NCBI GenBank assembly: GCA_036277635.1
Contig: DASUMP010000281.1
Span: 1 to 38,067 of the forward strand
Source of the DNA: DASUMP01 sp036277635
GTDB taxonomy: Bacteria > Actinomycetota > Acidimicrobiia > IMCC26256 > PALSA-610
Direction: 5' to 3'
Length of the DNA stretch: 38,067 nucleotides
A model generated the notes under the pieces. The model was given only the letters and a program-made list of their open reading frames with translations. It was not told where the DNA came from and searched no databases. The translations under genes were made by a program, and so were the position numbers. Positions 30,829 through 38,067 of the stretch are shown in pieces. Every line of letters begins with the position of its first letter. Within the stretch, counting starts at the first letter, position 1.

Positions 30829-33201
30829 CTACTCGGTCGTGAGCGGCGTCGGGCGCCGCAGCGCGGCGACGATCCGCAAGAGCTCGGGCGCCAAGCGCTC
30901 CCCCAATCGCACGCGCGCGTCGTCGGCGACGTGCACGCCGTCGGGTCGGATCGAGCCGTCGGCTTCGAGCTCGGTGAGGATCGCCGCCAACGGCAGCGTC
31001 GCGACGTTCGGCCACCGCTCGTCCCACGCCGCGATCTGCGCGTTCCACGCGTCGATGCGGTCGGTCCGCGCCATCGGCGACCGGGCGAAGACCCCAGGGC
31101 CGAATCGCGGCGCGTCCGCCACCACGACCGCGGCACCGTGCGCGTTCGCGACGCCCACGAGCTCCGCCATGACCTCGTCGTGAGCACGGACGAACGCGTC
31201 GTCGCCGGCGACGACCCACCGATCGGAGCCGGCGAGGCGCAGCTCGGTCTGTTCGACGAAGCTGCTCACCACGAGCACCGCGTCGGGCCGGAAGCTCTCG
31301 ACGAGTCCGCGCCAGTGCGCGATATCGGGACACTCGTGACGTTCGAACTCGTTGCCGTTCCACCAGCGCAGCCGATCGACCGCGACGAGCGGGCAGTTCG
31401 GCTCGCCCGCGAACAGGATGTGCATCTGCCCGGACGCGGCGGCGTCGAGCGCAGCGGCCGCGACGTACGAGGTGCTGTCGCCGATGACGAACACGCCGAC
31501 CCGGCCGCCGTGCGCGGGCAGCGCGCCCGACACGATGCCGCGCTGCGCGTCGACGGCGGACGCGAGCGCGAACGATCGGACGTGGGTCACCCGTTCGCTC
31601 GCGAGGTCGAGCACCTCCATCCGCAACGCGAGGAAGTCGTGCGGCGCGGTGTCGGTGAGCAGGACCGGGACACCGGACTCGGCGATCCGCGTGACGACGG
31701 CGACGAGCTCGTCGGCGAGCTCGATGTAACGCAACACCTCGTCGTCGCCCTCGAGGTCGACCACGGTGGCTCGATCCGCGTGCGACAGGACCACCGCGAC
31801 GAGGTCGAGGCCTTCGACCGACGGCGACCCTCCGCCCACCTCGCCCCCGCACGACACCACTGCACACCCGGGCCGGAGGTCGACGACATCGACACCGTGC
31901 AGACTCGCAAGGGTCGGCACCACCGTGAGATCGCCCGACACGACCCCGACCCGCAGCGGCTCGACCGCGGTGGGTGGCGTCGCCGCCACGCGCACCGGTT
32001 CGGCCGCGCCGAAGTCGGTCGCGCCCCCGGCGAGGATCGTCACGGTCCGGTCGTGCGCGACCGGGAGCGGAACGGCGGCGAACGCGACGATCGCCATCGT
32101 CGTGACGAGGACGACGGGCGCCGTGGTCGGCTCGAGGAGACGACGCCGGAACCGGATCGGGCGTTCGACGATGCGGTACGACCCGACGGCGATCGCTCCG
32201 GTGACGGCCAGCCGCACGGCGAACAGCCGCAGGCCCGTCGTGCCGGTTCGCTCTTCGTCCAACAGCTGGAACACCGGCCAATGGAAGAGGTACAGCCCAT
32301 AGCTCACCCGACCGATCGCGGCGAGCGGGCGCAGTCCGAGGAACGAGCGCAGCGGGCCGGGCACGGTGGTCGCGACGACGACGGTCGCCGACAGCAGCGC
32401 GATCCCGACGAGACCACCGTCGTAGAGCCACGGTGTCGCGACATCGACGGTCGTCGCGAGCACGCAGAGCGCGACCAACGCGGCACCGCCGCACCACCCC
32501 ATCACGCGTGCCGAGGCGACGCGCACGAGGTCGACGCGCACCGTCAGCAACGCTGCGAGCGCTCCGAGCAGCAGCTCGGCAGCGCGAGTGTGCGTGCCGT
32601 AGTAGACGAGGTCGCGCGACCCGCTGAGCAGCGTGGCGAGCACGCTGACGGCGAGCAACGACGCGACAGCGGCGGCGAACGCGCGTCGCCCGACGCGCAG
32701 CGCGCCGGCGGCGACGATCGGGAAGACGAGGTAGAACTGCTCCTCGATCGCGAGCGACCAGAAGTGCTGCACCGGGCTCGGCGCCGCGAACAGATCCGTG
32801 TAGCTCGCGTCGGTCGTGATGAAGCGCCAGTTCGCCCAGTGCGTGAGCGCGGCCCACAGGTCGATCCGCGCCGCGCTTCGCTGTGCCTCATCGACCAGCC
32901 ACGGCGCGAGCCCGATCACGAGCAGCAGGCACGCCAACGCGCCCGGCGCGAGTCGTCGTAGCCGTCGGGCCCAGAACTCGAACGGCGCGACCCGCCCCGT
33001 CGCCGCATGCTCTGCGAGCAGGAGGCGGGTGATCAGGAACCCCGACAACGTGAAGAACAGCGAGACGCCGAGGAACCCGCCCGACGCCACCGCGAACCCG
33101 CCGTGGAACACCAAGACGGCGCCGACCGCGAGCGCGCGCAGACCGTCGATCCCCGGCTCGTAGTCGAACCCGAGTCGCGCCTCGCGAGGCTCCGCCGTCA
33201 T
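30829..33201 (-). CDS. Acyltransferase-3 (OafA/YrhL-type) membrane protein with C-terminal SGNH domain
   Basis: A 790-residue protein. ATG 33201 with a G-rich ribosome site is preferred over an upstream in-frame GTG at 33255. The first ~400 residues form about ten transmembrane helices with the acyltransferase-3 motifs: GIDGLRALAV, FFTLSGFLITRLL, FWARRLRRLAPG, HFWSLAIEEQFYL and GRVSYGLYLFHWPVF. A linker leads to an extracytoplasmic SGNH esterase-like domain with VFVIGDSTS (nucleophile block) and DGVHVADD (catalytic Asp-His block). Such fusions O-acetylate cell-surface polysaccharides or glycolipids. The acceptor here is unknown. Confidence 0.92.
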   Translation of the reverse strand: MTAEPREARLGFDYEPGIDGLRALAVGAVLVFHGGFAVASGGFLGVSLFFTLSGFLITRLLLAEHAATGRVAPFEFWARRLRRLAPGALACLLLVIGLAPWLVDEAQRSAARIDLWAALTHWANWRFITTDASYTDLFAAPSPVQHFWSLAIEEQFYLVFPIVAAGALRVGRRAFAAAVASLLAVSVLATLLSGSRDLVYYGTHTRAAELLLGALAALLTVRVDLVRVASARVMGWCGGAALVALCVLATTVDVATPWLYDGGLVGIALLSATVVVATTVPGPLRSFLGLRPLAAIGRVSYGLYLFHWPVFQLLDEERTGTTGLRLFAVRLAVTGAIAVGSYRIVERPIRFRRRLLEPTTAPVVLVTTMAIVAFAAVPLPVAHDRTVTILAGGATDFGAAEPVRVAATPPTAVEPLRVGVVSGDLTVVPTLASLHGVDVVDLRPGCAVVSCGGEVGGGSPSVEGLDLVAVVLSHADRATVVDLEGDDEVLRYIELADELVAVVTRIAESGVPVLLTDTAPHDFLALRMEVLDLASERVTHVRSFALASAVDAQRGIVSGALPAHGGRVGVFVIGDSTSYVAAAALDAAASGQMHILFAGEPNCPLVAVDRLRWWNGNEFERHECPDIAHWRGLVESFRPDAVLVVSSFVEQTELRLAGSDRWVVAGDDAFVRAHDEVMAELVGVANAHGAAVVVADAPRFGPGVFARSPMARTDRIDAWNAQIAAWDERWPNVATLPLAAILTELEADGSIRPDGVHVADDARVRLGERLAPELLRIVAALRRPTPLTTE

Positions 33202-33273
33202 CCCCCCGCCCCCGTGAAGCCGAGGATGATGACAGAGAAGTGACCGGGCCGACAACGGTCGGCGCCGGCCGGG

Positions 33274-33783
33274 TCAGGTGCGGACGAGTCGGTAGAGCGG
33301 CACCGGCGCCGCGACGCCGCGCACGAAGACCGGGCCGAGCTCGTGGAGATCGACGTCGACGGCTCGCAGATCGGCCGCCTCGACGAGCATCTGCGACACC
33401 ACCAGCTCACCCGCACCCGCGATCGCGGCGATGCGCGCGGTGAGGTTCACGTCGTGGCCGATGAGGTCGTCGCCCCGGCGGCGGGGCGATCCCCAGTGGA
33501 CGCCCATCCGCACCCACAGCGGCAGGTCGCGACCGGCTTCGGCCGCGAACTGCTCTTGGAGCGTCAGGCAGGTGGTGACGGCGGCGCACGGGTCCGCGAA
33601 CCAGAGGAACAGTCCGTCGCCGAGCTCCTTCACGACGCGGGCGTCCGTGGGGAGGTGCGCGCGCACGATGGCGTCCTGGCGGTCGAGCACCGCGAGCGCG
33701 CGCTCGTCGCCTTGCTGCTCGGTGAACTGCGTGAAGCCGACGATGTCGGTGAACACCAACGCGCCGGGCGGCTGCGCGCTCAT
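33274..33783 (-). CDS. Single-domain class III adenylate/guanylate cyclase
   Basis: A 169-residue protein that is essentially just a catalytic domain. Metal residues D13 (FTDIVGFT) and D56 (KELGDG), adenine-type K52 and D106, the transition-state Asn N113 and Arg R117 (DLIGHDVNLTAR) are all present. It therefore has every residue needed for activity as a homodimer, unlike the two large cyclase proteins in this window. Its ATG overlaps the stop of the DUF4097-like gene by 4 bp, so the two are made together. The product is probably cAMP, inferred from the Lys/Asp pair. Confidence 0.88.
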   Translation of the reverse strand: MSAQPPGALVFTDIVGFTQFTEQQGDERALAVLDRQDAIVRAHLPTDARVVKELGDGLFLWFADPCAAVTTCLTLQEQFAAEAGRDLPLWVRMGVHWGSPRRRGDDLIGHDVNLTARIAAIAGAGELVVSQMLVEAADLRAVDVDLHELGPVFVRGVAAPVPLYRLVRT

Positions 33784-34454
33784 CGGCACCGCACGTCGAT
33801 GCGACCCGTGACTGTCTCGATGTCGACGGCACCGTCGGTGCCCGGCGCGCACTCCGATCTCGTGCGTCCCGACGTGCTCACGACGTGCACTGCCGGCGTG
33901 CTCCCGACCGGGAGGTCGACCTCGACCGCGCCCGACACGCTGCGCACGGTCAGCGACGACGACGCGTCGGCGCCGATCCGGATCCGGCCCGAACCCGTGT
34001 GCACGACGGCGCCGCCCACCCGCCCCGCGACGACGCGACCCGAACCGTTGTCGGCCACGAGTGAGCCCGCGCGACCGACCTCGATGCGTCCGCTCGTCGC
34101 GACGACCCGGCACTCCCCCGCGCAATCGTCGACGACGACAGCGCCGGACGCGCTGCGTACGTCGACGCTCACGGCGCGCCCGATCTCGACGCGCCCCGAC
34201 GACGTCGTGACGCGAACGTCGCCGAACGAACCGTCGAGCACGACCCTCCCGCTCGACGCGCCCACCGTGACGTGGGTGCCCTCCGGGCACTCGATCTCGA
34301 CGCGGTCGCTGGGCCCGCCGTCGACGGTCAGGACCCCGGCGGCATCGGTGGTGGAGTCACCCCCGCGCACCACGACGTCGTGGCGCGGCCGCGCGACGAC
34401 GTGGACACGTCCGCTCCGGCTCGAGACCATGATGCGCTGCGGATCACCGGACAT
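33780..34454 (-). CDS. DUF4097-like beta-solenoid protein
   Basis: A 224-residue protein without signal peptide, made of about ten short repeats of roughly 20 residues around an SGxVxV core (SSGRVVLDG, SSGRVEIGR, ATSGRIEVGR, NGSGRVVAGR, TGSGRIRIG). That is the pattern of the DUF4097 adhesin-like beta-solenoid. It is translationally coupled to the intact cyclase, which suggests it scaffolds or regulates it, though no partner site can be pointed out. It starts 12 bases after the TetR stop. Confidence 0.8.
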   Translation of the reverse strand: MSGDPQRIMVSSRSGRVHVVARPRHDVVVRGGDSTTDAAGVLTVDGGPSDRVEIECPEGTHVTVGASSGRVVLDGSFGDVRVTTSSGRVEIGRAVSVDVRSASGAVVVDDCAGECRVVATSGRIEVGRAGSLVADNGSGRVVAGRVGGAVVHTGSGRIRIGADASSSLTVRSVSGAVEVDLPVGSTPAVHVVSTSGRTRSECAPGTDGAVDIETVTGRIDVRCR

Positions 34455-34463
34455 CGACGGCGG

Positions 34464-34469
34464 AGCCTA
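34464..34469 (-). promoter_or_regulatory. Possible -10 box of the DUF4097-cyclase pair
   Basis: TAGGCT on the (-) strand, nine bases before ATG 34454, would give a leader of only two or three bases. It overlaps the 3' end of the TetR gene, so the pair could also be read from the TetR promoter. Confidence 0.35.
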
Positions 34470-35075
34470 CGACCGCGGCGCCTCGAGCGGCTCGAAGATC
34501 AGATCGAGCGCCCGCTGCACCGAGCGGTCGACATCGCGGATCGAGCAGCGTCCGAGCGCCCACGACCGCAAGCGCGTGAACATGACGCTGTTGGCGGTCT
34601 CGATGATCGCGGCGGCGGTCGCCGTGTCGTACGACGAGAGTGCGCCCATCAGCGTCGCGGCGTTCCGCCGGCCGAACTGCTCGAACAGGGCGCGGGCGTT
34701 GACGTCGCTCGTGCCCTCGAGCACCGTGACGACGCGCATCACGTGCGGGTGACGCTCGAACGCCCGCACCGCCCGACGCATGAGCGCCCGCAGCCGCGCC
34801 TCGTCGGAGGTCGCCTCACCGCCGCGCGCACCCGCCGTCGGGTACCCCGCCGCCCACTCGCCGAGAGCCGCGGCGTAGAGGTGCTCCTTCGACGCGAAGT
34901 ACCGGTAGATCGTGGCGAGCGCCACCCCGGCCCGGGCCGCGATGTCGCGCATCTGGATCGCGTCGTACTCGGCGCCGTCGAGCAGCTCGAGGGCGGCGCG
35001 CACGATCCGGTGCCGCCGGTCCTGCTGGCTGCGGGGAAGCTGCTCCGGTTCGACCGAGACGACGTCGGCGGCCAC
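34467..35075 (-). CDS. TetR-family regulator, KstR-like
   Basis: A 202-residue regulator. The N-terminal helix-turn-helix region (YDAIQMRDIAARAGVALATIYRYFASKEHL) closely follows the corresponding part of KstR, the mycobacterial repressor of cholesterol catabolism, as I recall it (YDAVQMR..A..A.VA..TLYRYF.SK.HL). The ligand domain keeps the general TetR helical pattern but cannot be assigned to a ligand. GTG 35075 lies six bases after TAAGAT, so the gene is probably leaderless. It is divergent from the amidohydrolase, with a palindrome between the promoters that resembles the KstR operator. Confidence 0.88.
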   Translation of the reverse strand: MAADVVSVEPEQLPRSQQDRRHRIVRAALELLDGAEYDAIQMRDIAARAGVALATIYRYFASKEHLYAAALGEWAAGYPTAGARGGEATSDEARLRALMRRAVRAFERHPHVMRVVTVLEGTSDVNARALFEQFGRRNAATLMGALSSYDTATAAAIIETANSVMFTRLRSWALGRCSIRDVDRSVQRALDLIFEPLEAPRS

Positions 35076-35081
35076 GGTCCC

Positions 35082-35087
35082 ATCTTA
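35082..35087 (-). promoter_or_regulatory. -10 box for the leaderless TetR gene
   Basis: TAAGAT on the (-) strand, six bases before GTG 35075; the best -10 match among the short-spaced boxes in the window. Confidence 0.55.
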
Positions 35088-35089
35088 CT

Positions 35090-35102
35090 AGAACCGGGTT
35101 CT
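35090..35102. promoter_or_regulatory. KstR-like operator between divergent TetR and amidohydrolase genes
   Basis: AGAACCGGGTTCT has perfect 6-bp arms around a central G. With the preceding CT it reads CTAGAAC...GTTCT. KstR sites are known to have a TAGAAC-N2-GTTCTA core; here three bases separate AAC and GTT. A second half-site GGTTCTGG follows directly. The palindrome lies in the -35 zone of both flanking -10 boxes, so one bound regulator could repress both genes. Confidence 0.6.
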
Positions 35103-35112
35103 GGTTCTGGTG

Positions 35113-35118
35113 TACGGT
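35113..35118 (+). promoter_or_regulatory. -10 box for the leaderless amidohydrolase gene
   Basis: TACGGT, six bases before ATG 35125, with no Shine-Dalgarno sequence. The operator at 35090-35102 occupies the -35 position. Confidence 0.5.
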
Positions 35119-35124
35119 GGGGCC

Positions 35125-36345
35125 ATGGCCACGAGCGAGCGCTACACGATCATCTCCGCCGACACCCACGCCGGAGCCAACCACGAGACGTACCGGGAGT
35201 ACCTCGATCCCGCGTTCCACGAGGACTTCGACGCGTGGCGCGGCCGCTACAAGAACCCGTGGAAGGACCTGCGCGACACCAACCTGCGCGTCCGCAACTG
35301 GGACGACGAGCGGCGCGACGCCGACCAGCTCGCCGAAGGCGTCGTGGGCGAGGTGATCTTCCCGAACACCGTGCCCCCCTTCTATCCGGGCTTCGTGTTG
35401 TTCGCGGGTCCGCCCAAGCCCGATGAGTACGCGCACCGGCGCGCCGGGATCCACGCGCACAACCGGTGGCTCGTCGACTTCTGCGCCCGCAAGCCGGCAC
35501 AGCGCGCCGGCATCGGTCAGTTCTTCCTCAACGACATCGACGACGCGATCGAGGACGCGACCTGGATCAAGGAGCACGGGTTGCGCGGCGGCGTGCTGCT
35601 CCCCACCGTCGCCCCCGACGTCGACTGGGTGAAGCCGCTCTACCACCCCGACTACGACCGGCTGTGGGCCGCACTGCAAGACCTCGACGTCCCGGTGAAC
35701 CTGCACTCGGGCACCGGCTCACCCAACTACGGCCGGTTCCCGTCGGTCCCGATGATCATGATCAGCGAGGTCGGCTTCTACGGGTCGCGCGCGTTCGTGC
35801 ACATGCTGCTGTCGGGCGTGTTCGAACGGTTCCCGCGCCTGCGGTTCGTGATGACCGAAGGTTCGGCCGCGGCGCTGCCCCCGATGCTTGCCGAGCTCGA
35901 CCGCATCATCGCCAACGTGCGCAAGGGAGCGATCGGCGAGCTCAAGTACACCGACGAGAACTCGCTCCCGCGTTCGGCCACCGAGTACTTCCAGCAGAAC
36001 GTGTGGATCGGTTCGAGCTTCCCCGGCCCGAAGGACTGGGAGGCACGCACGGTGATGGCACCGGGTCGCTTCATGTGGGGCAGCGACTACCCGCACGACG
36101 AGGGGACCTCGCCGTTCACCCGCGAGAGCCTGCGGGCGGTGTTCCACGCCACCCCCGAAGACGAGCTGCGCGACGTGTTCGCGGGCAACGCGGCGAAGCT
36201 CTACGACTTCGACCTCGACGCGCTCGCGCCGCTCGCCGCGCAGTACGGCCCCACGGTCGACGAGATCGCCACGCCGCTCACCGAGCTGCCCGCCGAACCG
36301 AACTCCGCGCTCCTCAAGGCCGCCGCACTCCCGGGCGGGCTCTGA
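35125..36345 (+). CDS. Amidohydrolase-2 (ACMSD-like TIM barrel) family protein
   Basis: A 406-residue metal-dependent hydrolase or decarboxylase. Metal and catalytic motifs: SADTHAG near the N-terminus (D-x-H), VNLHSGTG in the middle and WGSDYPHDEG near the C-terminus (catalytic Asp). This pattern belongs to the amidohydrolase-2 group, which includes decarboxylases and C-C or ester hydrolases of aromatic and ring-cleavage products. ATG 35125 is chosen since it is preceded by TACGGT; an in-frame GTG at 35110 lies upstream of that box. Control by the divergent KstR-like TetR protein suggests a step in sterol or related ring catabolism. Confidence 0.9.
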   Translation: MATSERYTIISADTHAGANHETYREYLDPAFHEDFDAWRGRYKNPWKDLRDTNLRVRNWDDERRDADQLAEGVVGEVIFPNTVPPFYPGFVLFAGPPKPDEYAHRRAGIHAHNRWLVDFCARKPAQRAGIGQFFLNDIDDAIEDATWIKEHGLRGGVLLPTVAPDVDWVKPLYHPDYDRLWAALQDLDVPVNLHSGTGSPNYGRFPSVPMIMISEVGFYGSRAFVHMLLSGVFERFPRLRFVMTEGSAAALPPMLAELDRIIANVRKGAIGELKYTDENSLPRSATEYFQQNVWIGSSFPGPKDWEARTVMAPGRFMWGSDYPHDEGTSPFTRESLRAVFHATPEDELRDVFAGNAAKLYDFDLDALAPLAAQYGPTVDEIATPLTELPAEPNSALLKAAALPGGL

Positions 36346-36369
36346 TCGAACCCTGATCGAGCCCCGCCG

Positions 36370-38067
36370 CTACGGCTCCCACACGTAGGAGATCGAGATC
36401 CCCATCGCGCCCGCGATCGCGTTCTCGTTCGAATATCGCGCGGTCAGCTGGATCGCCGTTCCTGCGGTCACGTTCGTCGGCGTGGTGCAGTACGTGATCT
36501 CGTGGAGCATGCCGTCCATGTAGACCGCGGTCGGCCGGCACACCTCGGTGCCGTTCTGCGTGAGGATCAAGTCGATGCCGCCGTCGTGGAGGTGGCCGCC
36601 CGTGAACAGCCGCACGCCGTTGCGCGGCGCGGTGTACGAGATCGACTTCGAGTGGATGCTGCCGACGCCGCCGCCACCGGGGACGTTGTACTCCGAGTCA
36701 CCCCAGCAGTTGTCGACGTCGTAGAAGTATGAGGTCAACGGCTTTGCCGCCGCGAGATCGGCACCCGTGACGTAGTCGATCTCGTACTCGATGTACACGG
36801 TGTGCGTCGCCGTCGACATGTTCATGATGTGCCACAGCGCGCTCCACTGGTCGGTCGCTCCGACCTTGTACGCGTAGTCGGTACCGAAGCTCACCGGAGT
36901 CCGCTCGGCGCCGGCACCCGCGAACCGGTTCGGGAGCCCCGAACACAGCGAGTCGGGGCGGCTCGAGTCCATGAAGACCGTGTGGTGCAGGTGCACGTTG
37001 TGATGGCCTTCGGATGTTCCGTCGCCGTGGATCACGTCGAAGCGCATCCCCACGATCCCGAACGCGCCCGTGGGCTTCGGGATGTTCGACTGGGTCGACT
37101 CGCTCTGCGATCCCGGGGATCCTTCCGGTGCGAGGACGAACGGACCGAGGCGGAACGACGCGGTCTGCACCGTCGGCGCCGCGGCGACCGTGACGGTCAC
37201 GCTGTTCGAGCCCGACGGCGCGTACGCCCCGTCGCCCGAGTACTGCGCCGTGATCGCGTGGGGGCCGACCGCGAGCGTGCTCGTGCTGATCTGCCCGCTG
37301 CCGGCGACGAGCGCCACAGAACCGAGCGACGCCGCACCGTCGAAGAACTCGACCGTTCCGGTCGGTGTCCCGGACGCGGCTCCCACCGTCGCGGTGAGCT
37401 GCACGGGTTGGCCCGCGACCGGTGTGGTGTCGTCGGCGCCGACCGTCGTGGTCGTCGACTGCACGGGGCTGCCGTCGTCTTCGATGATGGTCCCGACCCC
37501 GATGGCGTCGGCGAGCACTGCGGGACCCGTCAGGTTCGAGAGCCGGATCTCGAACGTCTCGTCACCTTCCGCGACCGTGTCCGGGAACACGATCGCCGAC
37601 ACGATCTTCTGCACCGGCGTCAACCCCGACGCCAACGCGGGCTTGAAGACGAGTGTCTTGGTCTCGCCGAACATGTCGCGCACATCGGTGCCCGGCGGCA
37701 ACGCACCACTCTTGTAGTTGCCGGTCGCGCTCACCGGCACGATCCGGTAGTCGACCGTGACCTGCGCCGCCGCCTGCTGCGACAACGCCACCCGGAACTT
37801 CACGATGCGCTTCGTCACATCGCCCTCGTGGATCGACGCATCGCCCACCGACAACCGGTTCGCAGCATCGACGTCGTCGTCGACGATCGTCCCCACACCC
37901 ACACCGTCACCGATCGTGTAGCCCGCCGACGGGTTCGACAACGTGACCGTGAACGTCTCCGTCGGCTCCGCGACCGTGTCCGAATACACCGTCACCGCGA
38001 CATCGCGCGCGACGCGTCCCGGCAAGAACGTCAACGTCTTCGTCAACCCACCCTTGTGGTTCACATC
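36370..38067 (-). CDS. Secreted Calx-beta / Ig-like protein with C-terminal His-rich domain (5' end outside window)
   Basis: The frame runs past the window edge at 38067, so the N-terminus is missing; about 565 C-terminal residues are visible. Two Calx-beta-type repeats come first (VAEPTETFTVTLSNPSAGY..VGVGTIVDDD and VAEGDETFEIRLSNLTG..IGVGTIIEDD). Next is a Big_3-type Ig-like domain (PVAGQPVQLTATVGAASG, PTGTVEFFDGAASLG, AQYSGDGAYAPS). The last ~240 residues form a different domain with EGHHNVHLHHTVFM, ALWHIMNMS, GGHLHDGG and a late AGAMGIS. That order of His, HxH and Met recalls the two copper sites of PHM/DBM-type monooxygenases. The protein is certainly extracellular in style; the enzymatic role is a hypothesis. 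Confidence 0.78.
   Translation of the reverse strand, partial: DVNHKGGLTKTLTFLPGRVARDVAVTVYSDTVAEPTETFTVTLSNPSAGYTIGDGVGVGTIVDDDVDAANRLSVGDASIHEGDVTKRIVKFRVALSQQAAAQVTVDYRIVPVSATGNYKSGALPPGTDVRDMFGETKTLVFKPALASGLTPVQKIVSAIVFPDTVAEGDETFEIRLSNLTGPAVLADAIGVGTIIEDDGSPVQSTTTTVGADDTTPVAGQPVQLTATVGAASGTPTGTVEFFDGAASLGSVALVAGSGQISTSTLAVGPHAITAQYSGDGAYAPSGSNSVTVTVAAAPTVQTASFRLGPFVLAPEGSPGSQSESTQSNIPKPTGAFGIVGMRFDVIHGDGTSEGHHNVHLHHTVFMDSSRPDSLCSGLPNRFAGAGAERTPVSFGTDYAYKVGATDQWSALWHIMNMSTATHTVYIEYEIDYVTGADLAAAKPLTSYFYDVDNCWGDSEYNVPGGGGVGSIHSKSISYTAPRNGVRLFTGGHLHDGGIDLILTQNGTEVCRPTAVYMDGMLHEITYCTTPTNVTAGTAIQLTARYSNENAIAGAMGISISYVWEP

Overview
The window is very GC-rich, almost every third codon position is G or C, genes are tightly packed with many 4-bp ATGA/TTGA/GTGA overlaps, and GTG starts are frequent. 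Several genes appear leaderless, with a TANNNT -10 box 6-7 nt before the start codon. Together with LPxTG wall-anchored proteins carrying Thr/Pro-rich tails, a CYP142-like P450, a KstR-like TetR regulator, DUF2630, a DDN/F420-type reductase and large kinase/AAA/cyclase proteins, this points to a chromosomal segment of an actinomycete (Actinomycetota). An Acidimicrobiia-like lineage is my best guess, but that is inference. I see no tRNA, rRNA, insertion sequence, integrase or CRISPR array.

Layout. 1-3660 (+): the 3' part of a CYP142-like P450, an NTF2-like protein, a sulfotransferase and an SDR, all translationally coupled; probably steroid or lipid alcohol chemistry. 3647-4414 (-): PAP2 phosphatase. 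4530-7563 (+): a three-gene operon of a PEP-utilising/ATP-grasp phosphotransferase-like enzyme and two uncharacterised membrane or secreted proteins, closed by a strong hairpin. 7617-12953 (-): a 1778-residue LPFTG-anchored surface protein with eleven regular 117-118-residue repeats plus one divergent unit. 13230-15291 (+): a sulfur module of sulfide:quinone oxidoreductase, TusE/DsrC-like carrier and DsrE-like carrier. 15369-16256 (+): a second LPxTG protein. 16302-18984 (-): a NirK-like cupredoxin oxidase, a Tat-exported repeat protein and a DUF2231 membrane protein.

19146-22543: DUF2630, a divergent MarR/SRPBCC pair sharing an operator region, an NTF2-like protein, a membrane protein resembling the Pycsar effector PycTM, and a thioesterase. 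22630-30350: two very large, divergently transcribed signalling proteins. One is kinase-AAA-TPR-cyclase and the other cyclase-AAA-TPR. Both cyclase domains lack the transition-state Asn. 30366-35075 (-): a DDN-like F420 reductase, an acyltransferase-3/SGNH membrane enzyme, a small intact class III cyclase coupled to a DUF4097-like protein, and a KstR-like TetR regulator. 35125-36345 (+): an amidohydrolase sharing a palindromic operator with that regulator. 36370-38067 (-): the C-terminal part of a secreted Calx-beta/Ig-like protein with a His-rich, possibly copper-binding domain.

How it fits together. Steroid-type oxidation genes at the left edge and a KstR-like regulator with a KstR-like operator at the right edge suggest a sterol or lipid catabolic neighbourhood. 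The middle is a mix of surface, sulfur, copper and second-messenger signalling genes. The most unusual content is the concentration of three class III cyclase domains and a PycTM-like membrane protein within about 13 kb. No stretch longer than about 300 bases lacks a gene; the largest gap (12954-13229) is the divergent promoter region between the surface protein and the sulfide:quinone oxidoreductase.
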